From Branchiostoma lanceolatum (lineage: Eukaryota > Chordata > Leptocardii > Amphioxiformes > Branchiostomatidae): 64,000 nucleotides of DNA. The translations under genes were made by a program, and so were the position numbers. This document shows, piece after piece, positions 37,201 through 44,439 of this stretch (positions within the stretch are counted from its first letter, which is position 1; the number at the start of each line of letters is the position of its first letter). Location of the stretch: positions 37,083,193 to 37,147,192 of the forward strand of contig NC_089723.1 of the NCBI RefSeq assembly GCF_035083965.1, in the 5' to 3' direction. Below the pieces are notes generated by a model, which was given only the letters and a program-made list of their open reading frames with translations, searched no databases and was not told the origin of the DNA.

Positions 37201-40200
37201 ATATGGGTATGACATAAAAAGAAAACAACACTGTGCCAGCCCTCCCACAGGTTGGGCTGGCATCTTGGGTGATATGGGTGAATAATTTGTGTATTTCTGA
37301 CAATTTGAAATGTTGCAGGACTGGTAACAGAAAAAAGGATTTCGAGCTCGATCTGAAGAGAGCTATGGATATGAGACATAGTACCTTACCTGTGTTAAGT
37401 ACCTGTGCATGATACAGGCAGGCAGGTACGGGGCTGACCACAGCAGTTTGAAGAAGCGGACGAAGTTGTTGTTGTTGAGGGCAGAGAAGACCTGGAGGGC
37501 AAACTTCATCTGGGGGGAATTCCGCACCTCAGGCCGGAGCTGCTGGACCTCTCTGTAGCAGAACAAGTATACAATGTACGAGAGGGTCAAAATTAATCTG
37601 CAATGGCCAAACATTGATTAATCAAGTTTTACAAAGAGACAGCTAAGGGGTGAGGGACAGTAAGCACCCTCTGGCAGAACATACAAAAACTGCAGAGTGA
37701 CACACGGGTAGTCAGGGAATCTCCCTGGCCTTGGGAAATTTTGAATTGTTCAGTGTTTTTTTTTATCATCAGTTTTAACTGTGACCTATACATTGCAGAG
37801 TGTAAGTTGTTTATTCATGTCTTTCCAATGTACATATGTATAACTAGAGCACTACAGCATTGTTTCTACCGCAAACTTAAAACACCGCAAAACCTACCGT
37901 GAAATCAAGCCCCGTGAAAATAAATGAACTTACACTTACCTAATCACAAGACGTAATATTTCCTTTAAACAGAAGCAATACCGACAAGAGGTTGGGACCT
38001 TGACGCAGGCCATTCGGCCCAAGAATGAGGAGACCTTATCAAATAAGTAATACCACTCATCACCTGAGGATGTCTCCCTGGTTCAAGTTTAGGAGCAGTT
38101 CATAGGCGCGGAACTCCCCCTCGTTGCTGCAGAACCTGCCCTCCACCGTCAGGTCGTGGTAGAACTGCTTGAGACTCTGCAGACACTTGGTCAGGTTCTC
38201 GTTGTTGATCTTGGGGTCGAAGACCGTCATGGGCTCCCCGCACAGCTGGTGGGCGCAGTGGATGTGGAACCGGGCGCACTTCTCAGTCAGGTCCACCGCT
38301 GTGTGGTCTGTCAGGAGCTGCTGGGTGATGTCCTGGGAGAAGACAACATAAGAAAGACATCGTAAGCAGCAGACCTGCTATGGGAGGATGGTTAAATGGT
38401 AATGTTTGGTAGAATTGCACCGTCACGGGCCTGCTATGATACAGTTGTAGTATGGTTAAATGTAAGAGCACATTTCTCTGTCAGGTCCACCGCTGTATGG
38501 TCTGTTAAAAGCTGCTGTGTGATGTCCTGTTGGTGAACACAACATCAGGAAGAAATGGTAAGTCCTCACTCCAATGAGAGAAAAACAAATTCTTTAACCT
38601 CTCAATTCTGGGTTGATCACTCTGGTACTTAGCTAGTAGTCGGTATGTCCACCAATTTATGGGCACAGCCCCTATACACCAAAAGGTGTGGGAAACATTC
38701 AAAGTTTAAGTTTTAACGTACCTTTCTGATCCCCCTGGTCCTGTTCCACACGAAGTCGTACCAGTCCCCCCAGGTCCCGTCCCGTCCCTGGTCCAGGATG
38801 TTGTTCACCAGGTAGTTCATGGTCAGGGTCAGGACGTGGGGTGGCCTCAGCTCGTGCGGCAGGGGCTCCTCCTTGTCGGCCGATGATCGTGCGTATTCCT
38901 TCACCGCCTTCGCGTGGTCGATTTTGTTGGAGTCTTCCGGGAGAGTCTCGAAGACGGAGAGTCTGTTTTGGAACTCTCGCTCGTAACGCTCCTTCTCAGG
39001 ACACATGTCCCGACAGGTGCCGACAAATGCCTTGGCTGTGGCCAGGTCTGTCTGTTTCTTGGATCCTAAACAGGCAGGAATTGGAAATTTGTCATGTCAA
39101 AAATTCTATGGCTTCAATGGTCTAGAATCTTATGAGCAAAAGCTTTGAATTCTAGTTGATAAAGTATCATCTAAATTAAACAAAAACGTTTCTTAGATCC
39201 TATCAAACGGGCATTGGAAATATGTCATGTCAAAAATTCATGGGCTGGGGCAGTTTAGGTACAGATAAAAGATTCTTTACGTAAGAAAACAATCTTCAAT
39301 CTTTGGTCTCTGGTGGAAATGAACCTGAAGAGCAGAGTACTACATGTAATAACAAGCAAAGAAACCACCTCACCCTGCCTGATGATCCGATCTCGTTGCT
39401 CCAGGATCTGAAACTTCTCGTAGGCGTTCTTCCCTGCCATCCCTCTCAGCTTCCCCATGCTGGTGATTCCCATCATAGGCTTCTTATCAGTCTCCCAGCT
39501 TTCCTTCCTCTCACTGCCCGACCCAGATGAAGACCTGTAGCGATAATGTTTTACTGATTAACCCTTGTCCTGCTGGCGTTTTCCATGCAATTCATTTCAT
39601 TTTTTAATCAAGTCATTGGCCATTGACTTTTCCGTGCTGCTGTGGCATAGATACTTCCGCATTCGGTGCATTTCGCTGTGGTGTGATGGGTTTTAGTTGA
39701 AAAAACAAACAACATAGAGTGGACCCACATACAGGCTCTGTTATGTGCAACCCATATACAATGTACATGTATATATGGGTCCTGCAGGACAAGGGTTAAT
39801 TCACATTTACATGTCGTGATAATAGCAGCCCGTTGGCTAAATTGGAGTATGGACATTACAACTCATAGAACACCATGAACAACATGATAATCATTAAAAT
39901 ATTTCAATATTACTGGGTATATACCATGATGACATTGAGAATAAGGAATATATACATCTAAACTAAAGTCGGATATAGAAAATTAAAAGGCATCTAAAAC
40001 CTAGCAGCAATCAGTGCAATACTGTCCGAGTAGATGTCGCTTGCACGATTCGTGATTGATCATACCTGGCAGCCTCGGATTTGACTTTAAGAGCTGCCCC
40101 CTGTGCAGACTTCCTAATGCCGGTGCTGAGTCCTGAGGTGCCAGCAACTGGCTCTGCTCTTGATGCTGCGGCATCTGAAATTACAAATTCCATCAAAAGC

Positions 40201-43200
40201 TGTAACAACCTATAACCCCCATTAACATTAATCCACCGGTTACATACATTTTGTAAATCCACCACTTTGAAAAACAGTGGGTTTGAGAGATTTCTAGTGC
40301 AGCACCATTATACAGTATTGCATTATACTGGAGGACCTTGGGTTGGTAGATTTTGATGAACTCATTGACAACCTTGAGATTCGGGAACCTTTTGGCAATC
40401 AACAAAGCTCTTTGACTGTGTGACAGGAACTTTAAGAACAACCAGGGCCCTTCAAATTTGACATGATTCCCACAGTGTATCACACAGCACATGCATACTT
40501 CAAACTGTGAACTAACTTATCTATATAACACGTCTGTCTGTCTCACCTATTGTGACTTTTCCCTTGGGAGAAGTTTTGCCGGCGCCCCAGAAGATGGTGA
40601 TTTCTCGAGTTCCCTTCTTAAGCAGTCGACCCTTCCGCTTGGCTTCTGCAGCTGATTTCTACAAATTAAATGAGTTTGTCAGAAGTTAATTTCACAATCT
40701 CACAGACATCTGTATCACCCCTCAATACAAAGGGGTACTTCAAGGACTGCAATGCCACCTGCCATTGACTAGTAGTACAGCAGGCTGGTGGTTAGAAATT
40801 CTTGTTTCTTTCACTGTAATTTTTATGTTCACTGTTTTCACGGTCACCTCTGTACCATGAACTTATCATCACCGTGAAAAACCTGTTATAATTATTGATG
40901 ATTCCTTCACACATCCGTTCTGTTAATCACTGGCTGCCACAGTGAATTTCAAGTTCAGTGAAAATGTCCACTTTCCATACACCATAAAATTTTGCTACTG
41001 TGAAGATAAAGTGAAATACAGTAACATTCAAATGTGAAGAGAAATGTGTGAACAAGGTATGATAGCTCTAAACTTACGTGATCAGCAAAGGAGATGAGTG
41101 CAGTGTTTTTCTCCAGGTTAGGGTGGACTCGGACCACCTTTCCATACTTGGAAAAGTGCCGCCTGAGGAACTCCTTGTTGTTACACATCCTGGGCATGTC
41201 CGAACAGCGCAGGGTCGTCCTGGTGCTCACCTCTTCTTTTGTCAGGAACCTTCGTCCAGTACCTGGGGACAGAAATTCAACGTTCAAGATAGCAACAATG
41301 CTAAAATTCTAAAGGAGTGCTTTTTTTTCTGGTCAGCAGTGGTTTCAGATTCATATAAGTTTGCTGACTTTGCATTGGAACGGTTGAATCTGGTTAAAAA
41401 CGTGCATGATGGGAATCACAAAGATCTTTTCAAAAATCATTTCTCAACATTTCAGGGCTTATTGCGCTAATTAATAAGGAAGGTGACAAACAGTCACCGA
41501 AACGTTGGCAGGTGAATATGTACTGGTTGTGTGAACTTAGCCTGGAATCCAAACCTATTATACATGTAGCTCCCATTCTCTGCGGAGAGGAGACTCGGGA
41601 GCTATAATCAGTTTGGATTCCAGGCTACAAAGAACTTTGTTATTCAGTGATTTACCAGCCTGATGAAACTATTCACAGGTTACCACAACTGTTCCCCATG
41701 TTTACAATGTACCTGGCTGTGAGTCTGAGGATGACAGTCGGGGCCGGGCAAGGGGTTTGTAAGGCTCCAACTCTGCATCATCTTCTGCCGCCACTTCCAC
41801 TGCCGCCTTACTTTTTGGCTGCCCCGATGTGCTTGGCTCCACATTTATTCTTCTGCTGACTTTTTTAGTTGCATCATCACCAGCCTCTGTCAGCGCTCGC
41901 TTCAAAATCGAGCTCCTGTCAATGACAGGTCTCCTGCTAGGGCTGCCCTCCCTCCCTGAACCGGTGAGGACCGCTCCTTTGCTTTCTTTACTCTGGTTTG
42001 TGACGTCTTGTCCCTTTCCTCCAAACACAGTAGCTGCTGTCTTTGTCTCCTCTTGTTTGGTAAATACAGAACTCTGGTCCGTTTGGTCCGGTTTTCCAAA
42101 TATTGAAGCCCCAGCAGAGGGAAAGTTTGCCGAAGTTGAAGGAAATCCGGATGAAACACTGGACGTTCGTCCAAATGTCTTGCTAGCAAAAGAGGGGGAG
42201 TCACCCCCGAACGGACTGCCTCCACCGAAGCTGGGTGCAGCAGCACCCTTGTCGCTGCTTGCAGCGAATGAAAAGGAGGGCGGTGCCGCTACACCACCGG
42301 TGCTGAAGCCAGGCTTGGCACCAAACCCACCTGTTGTACCCGTCTCTCCTGTACTGAAACCGGCCGTGGTGTCTGTAGTGGTGAACTTGAAGCCACCAGT
42401 GCTACCTGTGGACGCTCCGAACACAGCCTGCCCGCCAAATCCGGAGCTAAGCCCCTTACTCGTCTGCGGCATGCCAAACACACCGAAGCCTTGAGTACCC
42501 GCTGTGGAAAAAGCAGTGCTGCTCTCGGGCCCCAGACTTGGAGGAGGTAGACTGGAGGGCTGGGAGATGGCATCGTCGCTCGTGACTGTTGTTGGAGCGA
42601 AGATGTTTGCGGTCTGGGCACTTCTGATACCACTGAAGATGGTTTCTGCCTGCTGTGCAAACGGGTTAGGCCTGCTTCCTGCTGGAAAGGTAAAAAGAGG
42701 GTTGGTTAGACTTAAACTGTTACAGTGTTACTGGTATCCACCAGTCTGTCATACACATTTATAGATGCTGTAACATTTGTTAGTTTCATTGTCATCTTAT
42801 CAATAATGGACAGCAAATCGGGGCAATAGTTGAATCATTCTTTTTTCCATGCATTCTTCAACTAGTACATTTGTAGTACAAGACAAAAATGTCAATAATC
42901 ACACTGGCAAATTACCCTCTACACTACATATACATTGTGACCTGAACTAGGGCTGGTGCTGCCTCCAGCTTTACAATTTTTCCATCCCCTCATTTCTTTA
43001 AGCCCATGTTTCGAGGTTAAATCTGTCATTTTAAGCTTTTGAAAATATGTTTTCAGATCATTTTGGACATACAGGGTGAAATTTTCGTCCGTCCCAAAAA
43101 GCAAAATTCCATCCAGGGATGGAGGGACGGGTCCTTGAGACAGCCCTGACTGTGACATCACCACCCATTTCCTCAGAGATTCATCATAAAGTATAAAGTA

Positions 43201-44031
43201 AAATCAAAGTTTTTGTACCCATAATTGTCCTACCTTCCACACTGATCCTTCTCTTGGCCCCAGCTCCTGGGGCTCTGTCGCTGGGCCACCGTTTCCTCCC
43301 ACCCCTCTCACGCCCTCCTCTGTCTGGACCGCCTCCTCTCCCCACCCCGCGTGGTGTCCTGTCAAACCCCTGGGAGAGCCTCCGCAACGCTTCCTTTTTC
43401 TGGAAATTGAAAGAGTCAATGTTAAAGTTGTTGTTAATGCAAATAAGTCCATGTCAGGTTAGCACCACATCAGTGGTGTCCAAGTGGCATAATGGCAGGG
43501 TATCTCCCCCAGAACCCAGAGGTCCTGGGTTTGCATCCCCTGACATGCCCTGTTTACATTGTTCCCTTGGGAAAAGTATCACATATCCTAAGATGAGGTG
43601 CACTGATTGGACATATGGAGGCCTACATGGCAAATTACTTTACAACAATTTTTAACCTAAGACTCTACTCTAACAAAAGAAATAAAACTCAGGTAGGATG
43701 CTCCCACAGGAAAGTTGTCAGTAAAGGTAAACTTTCTCAAGTTTTTGTGCCCAGGGATCATATTTCCACAACGGGATTTCATCAAGGACGTTTGCATTAC
43801 TAAACCTCATTGCATATACTGGTGAGACACTACAGAATGCACTGTTTGGCCATAAATTTATAATTTCTGTGATTTCCCTACCGCCGCCCCCCACCCCCAT
43901 CTGAGGTTTCGTGCCGCCGCCTCCGCGACTGACTGCAGAAGTTAACAAACAAACTGGAGATAAACTCCCGCTTGCACACTATACACATAAAGAGTTACCT
44001 TCTTCCGAGCGAAGCTACCGGAGGAGCTCAT
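8593..44031 (-). CDS. MCM3AP: MCM3AP / GANP (germinal-centre associated nuclear protein), whole gene
   Basis: GANP is the scaffold of the metazoan TREX-2 complex, which couples transcription to mRNA export at the nuclear pore; its C-terminal part was described as an acetyltransferase for MCM3. I assembled 32 coding exons, total 5742 nt, 1913 aa (human about 1980 aa), all GT-AG with consistent phase. Order of regions: short basic RG segment, FG-repeat region, RRM-like domain, SAC3/GANP domain, proline-rich linker, charged helical region, long MCM3AP-specific C-terminal region. The start ATG at 44031 opens [11 protein letters not shown]. The stop TAG is at 8593-8595, and the end NSLLDMGDF matches the conserved vertebrate C-terminus. 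The FG region here lies after a basic segment, whereas human GANP starts directly with FG sequence. Intron 20 (16247-28416) contains two nested genes on the + strand. Exon coordinates are in the block entries. Confidence 0.95.
9750..10036 (+). mobile_element. Nearly complete tRNA-derived SINE
   Basis: The head shows tRNA promoter boxes: caatggccgagtgg (A box) and gagttcgaaccccg (B box), with a tRNA-Ala-like anticodon arm (ccttgcatacgg). The body ends with gcaccatcggtgcgggaagg and a short aactttgactttgacttg tail. Similar tails occur at about 53745-53870 without a clear head. It lies in MCM3AP intron 30 and is antisense to that gene. Confidence 0.65.
10397..10590 (-). repeat. Tandem duplication over the MCM3AP exon 30 acceptor
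   Basis: Positions 10397-10490 and 10494-10590 are two copies sharing cagcttcccatctaacag, gtgaaagtga and ccagtttactga. The first copy contains the start of exon 30 and its acceptor. The second contains only the boundary and intron, so it leaves an unused acceptor 80 bp upstream in the direction of transcription. Confidence 0.7.
11510..11615 (-). repeat. Decoy copy of MCM3AP exon 29 start
   Basis: The segment read on the + strand, gtgtttctttctcacagcct followed by gttttgttgctaaaagcaaac, parallels exon 29 and its upstream intron at 11390-11460, including the following ccagttagaga. On the - strand it would encode [11 protein letters not shown] against [11 protein letters not shown] in the real exon. 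No donor follows. Confidence 0.65.
12136..12330 (-). repeat. Tandem duplication over the MCM3AP exon 27 donor
   Basis: Two units of about 97 bp (about 12139-12235 and 12236-12330) share tcaattgaacagtaaaacaa, gctgaataaagagag and actccatcatacct, ending with the last exon bases (cagtccagcctctg). The true donor is at 12304. The duplicate donor lies about 95 bp further downstream in transcription. Confidence 0.7.
16171..17127 (-). repeat. Eight-copy 119/120 bp array carrying MCM3AP exon 21 acceptor and exon start
   Basis: The motif cagctgatgttcccagta begins at 16171, 16290, 16409, 16528, 16648, 16768, 16888 and 17008, giving periods of 119, 119, 119, 120, 120, 120 and 120. The first copy is the working exon 21 (exon start 16246). 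Each other copy holds an acceptor-like end (actccag or gcttcag) and about 75 nt of exon-like sequence encoding [16 protein letters not shown] peptides on the - strand. After that it returns to intron sequence with an in-frame TAA and no donor. The + strand open frames across it are artefacts of the repeat. Confidence 0.85.
18051..21359 (+). CDS. Nested gene A: putative membrane protein with TRADD-N-like core and TPR-like C-terminus
   Basis: Five exons: 18051-18131, 18524-18751, 19124-19327, 19835-20068, 20403-21359 (stop TGA); 567 aa, all phases 0. Residues 1-65 are Gln/Pro/Gly-rich. A hydrophobic Ala/Gly segment (about 69-103) and a second one ([19 protein letters not shown], about 109-132) could be a membrane hairpin. 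A compact core follows: [37 protein letters not shown] and [18 protein letters not shown]. Then comes an acidic linker and a 318-residue helical exon with TPR-like ends ([36 protein letters not shown]). I recognise no named orthologue. The core's [11 protein letters not shown] pattern and adjacent membrane segments resemble TRADD-N-type domains of invertebrate immune/apoptosis proteins; this is a hypothesis. The gene lies inside MCM3AP intron 20 on the opposite strand. Confidence 0.8.
19019..19123 (-). mobile_element. SINE relic next to exon 3 acceptor of nested gene A
   Basis: Read on the + strand, ggcacaacattggggcctag, tagggattcaaacctagaac and ccctaaccccatgacca form the reverse complement of a tRNA-like B box and A box. 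The same relic, at the same place relative to the acceptor, occurs in nested gene B (about 25655-25750). The insertion therefore predates the gene duplication. Confidence 0.55.
20117..20253. mobile_element. Palindromic MITE in intron 4 of nested gene A only
   Basis: It carries the accgtaaaaggaaaatattc and gcaaacatttccctttttac ends and the caccgcgaaaaccacaaac core of the palindromic MITE family. The equivalent intron of gene B (26561-26867) lacks it, so it inserted after the duplication. Confidence 0.55.
22085..22109. repeat. (GT)n microsatellite
   Basis: An uninterrupted run of about twelve GT dinucleotides lies 3' of nested gene A. Confidence 0.9.
24068..24260 (+). mobile_element. tRNA-derived SINE
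   Basis: The head gtggttagcgatcttgcctc and the B box gggtttgatcccggctgcg are tRNA-like. The body includes ttaggacgggacgttaagcc and ggaatttcccccggtacaat. It lies between the two nested genes. Confidence 0.6.
25052..27836 (+). CDS. Nested gene B: paralogue of gene A
   Basis: Four exons: 25052-25429, 25754-25957, 26336-26560, 26868-27836 (stop TAA); 591 aa. It has the same architecture as gene A: Gln/Pro-rich start ([19 protein letters not shown]), two Ala/Gly hydrophobic segments, the core [18 protein letters not shown] with [18 protein letters not shown], and a 322-residue TPR-like C-terminus ending [15 protein letters not shown]. Middle exons are almost identical in length (204 and 204 nt; 225 against 234 nt). 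The N-terminus carries an additional repeat of the GQ(T/A)GQL(V/A)PQ type. The first intron of gene A is missing here and its first bases are coding. The ATG at 25052 was chosen by comparison with gene A; the frame is open further upstream. A likely poly(A) signal, AATAAA, lies at 28238, just before MCM3AP exon 20 on the other strand. Confidence 0.8.
25655..25753 (-). mobile_element. SINE relic next to exon 2 acceptor of nested gene B
   Basis: The segment cacaacattggggcctgtta, gggattcgaacctagaacca and ccctaaccacaagacccc matches the relic in gene A at 19019-19123 and ends at the same splice acceptor. It supports common descent of the two introns. Confidence 0.55.
28001..28065. repeat. Perfect 26 bp inverted repeat in the 3' flank of nested gene B
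   Basis: The arms 28001-28026 and 28040-28065 (cattgtgatgtcataaagat... and its complement) are perfectly inverted with a 13 bp loop. The gene A flank has only one arm (near 21520-21545), so the hairpin is specific to copy B. Confidence 0.75.
28417..29378 (-). CDS. MCM3AP: MCM3AP exons 19-20
   Basis: Exons: 29170-29378 and 28417-28595. Exon 19 encodes [20 protein letters not shown] and [17 protein letters not shown], matching WASLDLPSLVAEHL of vertebrate GANP, and then [12 protein letters not shown]. Exon 20 encodes [26 protein letters not shown] and GRKICICTK. The donor of exon 20 at 28416 opens the 12.2 kb intron that holds the nested gene pair. A decoy copy of the exon 19 acceptor region lies at about 29575-29640. 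Confidence 0.93.
29575..29640 (-). repeat. Decoy copy of MCM3AP exon 19 start
   Basis: It copies 29343-29395, including cctcccagctcttcagta, the acceptor and the following gggaacaaaat. Relative to exon 19 it carries a TA insertion near its start and otherwise only third-position changes in the exon-like part. Confidence 0.7.
30038..35224 (-). CDS. MCM3AP: MCM3AP exons 12-18: post-SAC3, proline-rich and helical segments
   Basis: Exons: 35078-35224, 34392-34515, 33630-33763, 32755-32963, 32020-32145, 31370-31573, 30038-30175. Exon 12 has [14 protein letters not shown]. Exon 14 is proline-rich ([20 protein letters not shown]), as in human. Exons 15-17 give charged amphipathic helices ([35 protein letters not shown]), the region that in vertebrates binds ENY2 and centrins. 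Exon 18 has the conserved [19 protein letters not shown], like WREAVTARKKLRRQMRAFP in human GANP. A long + strand open frame at 31111-31620 is antisense to exon 17 and is not a gene. Confidence 0.92.
30135..30990 (-). repeat. Six-unit array over the MCM3AP exon 18 acceptor
   Basis: The motif cctcgtggcatagctggtgc followed by gccacctggtgg appears in exon 18 itself (about 30150-30182) and five more times, at about 30236, 30376, 30535, 30692 and 30849. Spacing is first 88, then about 140-158 bp. Each unit brings an acceptor-like end and 25-45 nt of exon sequence, followed by shared intron sequence (gcagttaaaggaggtctgtc, tcattttcagttcatggctt, ttttcaacacttagccaatt). Confidence 0.8.
33920..34118. 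mobile_element. Foldback element with perfect 85 bp arms
   Basis: The left arm 33920-34004 and the right arm 34034-34118 are exact reverse complements over 85 bp. The 29 bp spacer itself contains an agcagt-gg-actgct hairpin. The element has no coding capacity and lies in MCM3AP intron 13. Perfect arms suggest a recent insertion or ongoing correction between arms. Confidence 0.85.
35406..36535. mobile_element. Non-autonomous pogo/Tigger-like DNA transposon
   Basis: The left end tacagtcaaacctgtattag with cggtcacc, and the right end gtgaccgctata with gcaggtttgactgta, form terminal inverted repeats flanked by TA. The interior has repeated agcggtcac/agcggccac modules and no transposase frame. A 14 bp hairpin (ccaaggaggtttta, 36338-36371) lies near a second internal tttgactgta end at about 36382, suggesting a nested or composite element. 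End fragments of the same type occur at about 1075-1115, 49495-49520 and 55490-55575. It sits in MCM3AP intron 11. Confidence 0.65.
36822..39065 (-). CDS. MCM3AP: MCM3AP exons 8-11: SAC3/GANP domain
   Basis: Exons: 38722-39065, 38064-38332, 37390-37552, 36822-36935 (residues about 578-875). This is the best conserved part. It includes [90 protein letters not shown] and [14 protein letters not shown]. The SAC3 domain is a helical/PCI-like fold that binds PCID2 and DSS1 in TREX-2. Two neighbouring introns carry decoy copies of exon starts: 39187-39245 copies the start of exon 8, and about 38470-38530 copies the start of exon 9. Confidence 0.95.
38470..38545 (-). repeat. Decoy copy of MCM3AP exon 9 start
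   Basis: It copies 38275-38345, including the acceptor. On the - strand the exon-like part encodes [20 protein letters not shown], identical in protein sequence to the start of exon 9, while the DNA differs at about nine positions, all synonymous. Beyond this the similarity decays (a gcccgtgacggt remnant near 38432), and no donor is seen. Confidence 0.75.
39187..39245 (-). repeat. Decoy copy of MCM3AP exon 8 boundary
   Basis: The segment tttcttagatcctat...cattggaaatatgtcatgtcaaaaattcatgg parallels 39057-39118 (tttcttggatcctaaac...attggaaatttgtcatgtca). It duplicates the last intron bases and the first bases of exon 8. Confidence 0.6.
39374..41262 (-). CDS. MCM3AP: MCM3AP exons 4-7: RRM-like domain and pre-SAC3 linker
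   Basis: Exons: 41078-41262, 40547-40658, 40066-40174, 39374-39534. Exon 4 encodes the RRM-like core: [18 protein letters not shown], then [14 protein letters not shown], then [10 protein letters not shown], corresponding to beta1-alpha1-beta2-beta3. Vertebrate GANP has the same domain at the same place. Exon 5 completes it with a basic stretch ([17 protein letters not shown]) and ITIFWGAGK, like IFWHRKK in human. Exon 7 ends with [14 protein letters not shown], matching the conserved LLDQRDRIMRQ motif just before the SAC3 domain. Confidence 0.92.
41539..41627. mobile_element. Foldback MITE nested in another repeat
   Basis: The tips tagcctggaatccaaac and gtttggattccaggcta are exact inverted copies. 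The element interrupts a dispersed repeat whose two halves flank it (gaccaccga-like gtcaccgaaacgttggcagg upstream, caaagaactttgttattcag downstream). That host repeat is also seen, uninterrupted, near 34795-34945. Confidence 0.65.
41713..44031 (-). CDS. MCM3AP: MCM3AP exons 1-3: basic RG segment and FG-nucleoporin-like region
   Basis: Exons: 43999-44031, 43234-43399, 41713-42681. Residues 1-66 are basic with RG-rich motifs ([17 protein letters not shown]). Residues 67-389, almost all exon 3, carry scattered FG, GFG and SFG motifs ([40 protein letters not shown]). The region ends with a Lys/Arg-rich patch ([19 protein letters not shown]). FG motifs let GANP engage the nuclear pore interior. Exon 3 is a single 969 nt exon of higher GC than its surroundings. 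The large open frame on its + strand (41829-42494) is a shadow. Confidence 0.92.
43463..43590 (+). mobile_element. tRNA-derived SINE fragment
   Basis: The A-box-like gtggcataatggcagggtat and the B-box-like ctgggtttgcatcccctgac are followed by gttcccttgggaaaagtatc, the same tail type as the element at 4216. It lies in MCM3AP intron 1. Confidence 0.5.
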
Positions 44032-44439
44032 CTTTCACGTGTAATCTCCGGAGTTGTTGATACTTGCACGAACACCCGCACCGCCAGAATCAAACTGTGC
44101 GTGTGTTGGTAAAACTAGCACTTCATTTGAAGCATACAAAACGACAAACAAAGTATAAAGAAAATGCCGTATTCAAACCAAGTTTTTCCTCTTGCAGCAT
44201 AGACACATTCGTTAATGTATATAACAAAAAGCTTTTGTCATAAAACGCTTGTTCCTCACGTTTTAATCTCTTTTTGACGTCACAAAAAATGCTCTAACAA
44301 ATATGATGCTATTTTCTATCTATTGCATCAAAGATGGCGGCAATCGAAACAAAATGTGAACTGCGAACGAAAGTTTGACAGATTTCTATGAAATACACGT
44401 TTTGGTTGTTCCGTTCAGGGGCTACAAAGAAAAAGGACG
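44032..44439. promoter_or_regulatory. Shared divergent promoter of MCM3AP and NUP42
   Basis: The two start codons (44031 on -, 44440 on +) are only 408 bp apart. The interval has a perfect CRE palindrome tgacgtca at 44275-44282 and a YY1-type aagatggcggc at 44331-44341. Both are common in housekeeping bidirectional promoters. No TATA box is evident. If transcription starts at or before the YY1 motif, NUP42 mRNA would carry short upstream ORFs starting at 44334 (14 codons) and 44389 (overlapping the NUP42 start). Confidence 0.75.

Noticed and set aside
41829..42494. 221-codon open frame on the + strand
   Set aside because: It is antisense to the FG-repeat exon 3 of MCM3AP. The frame stays open because of the exon's composition; the peptide has no recognisable domain.
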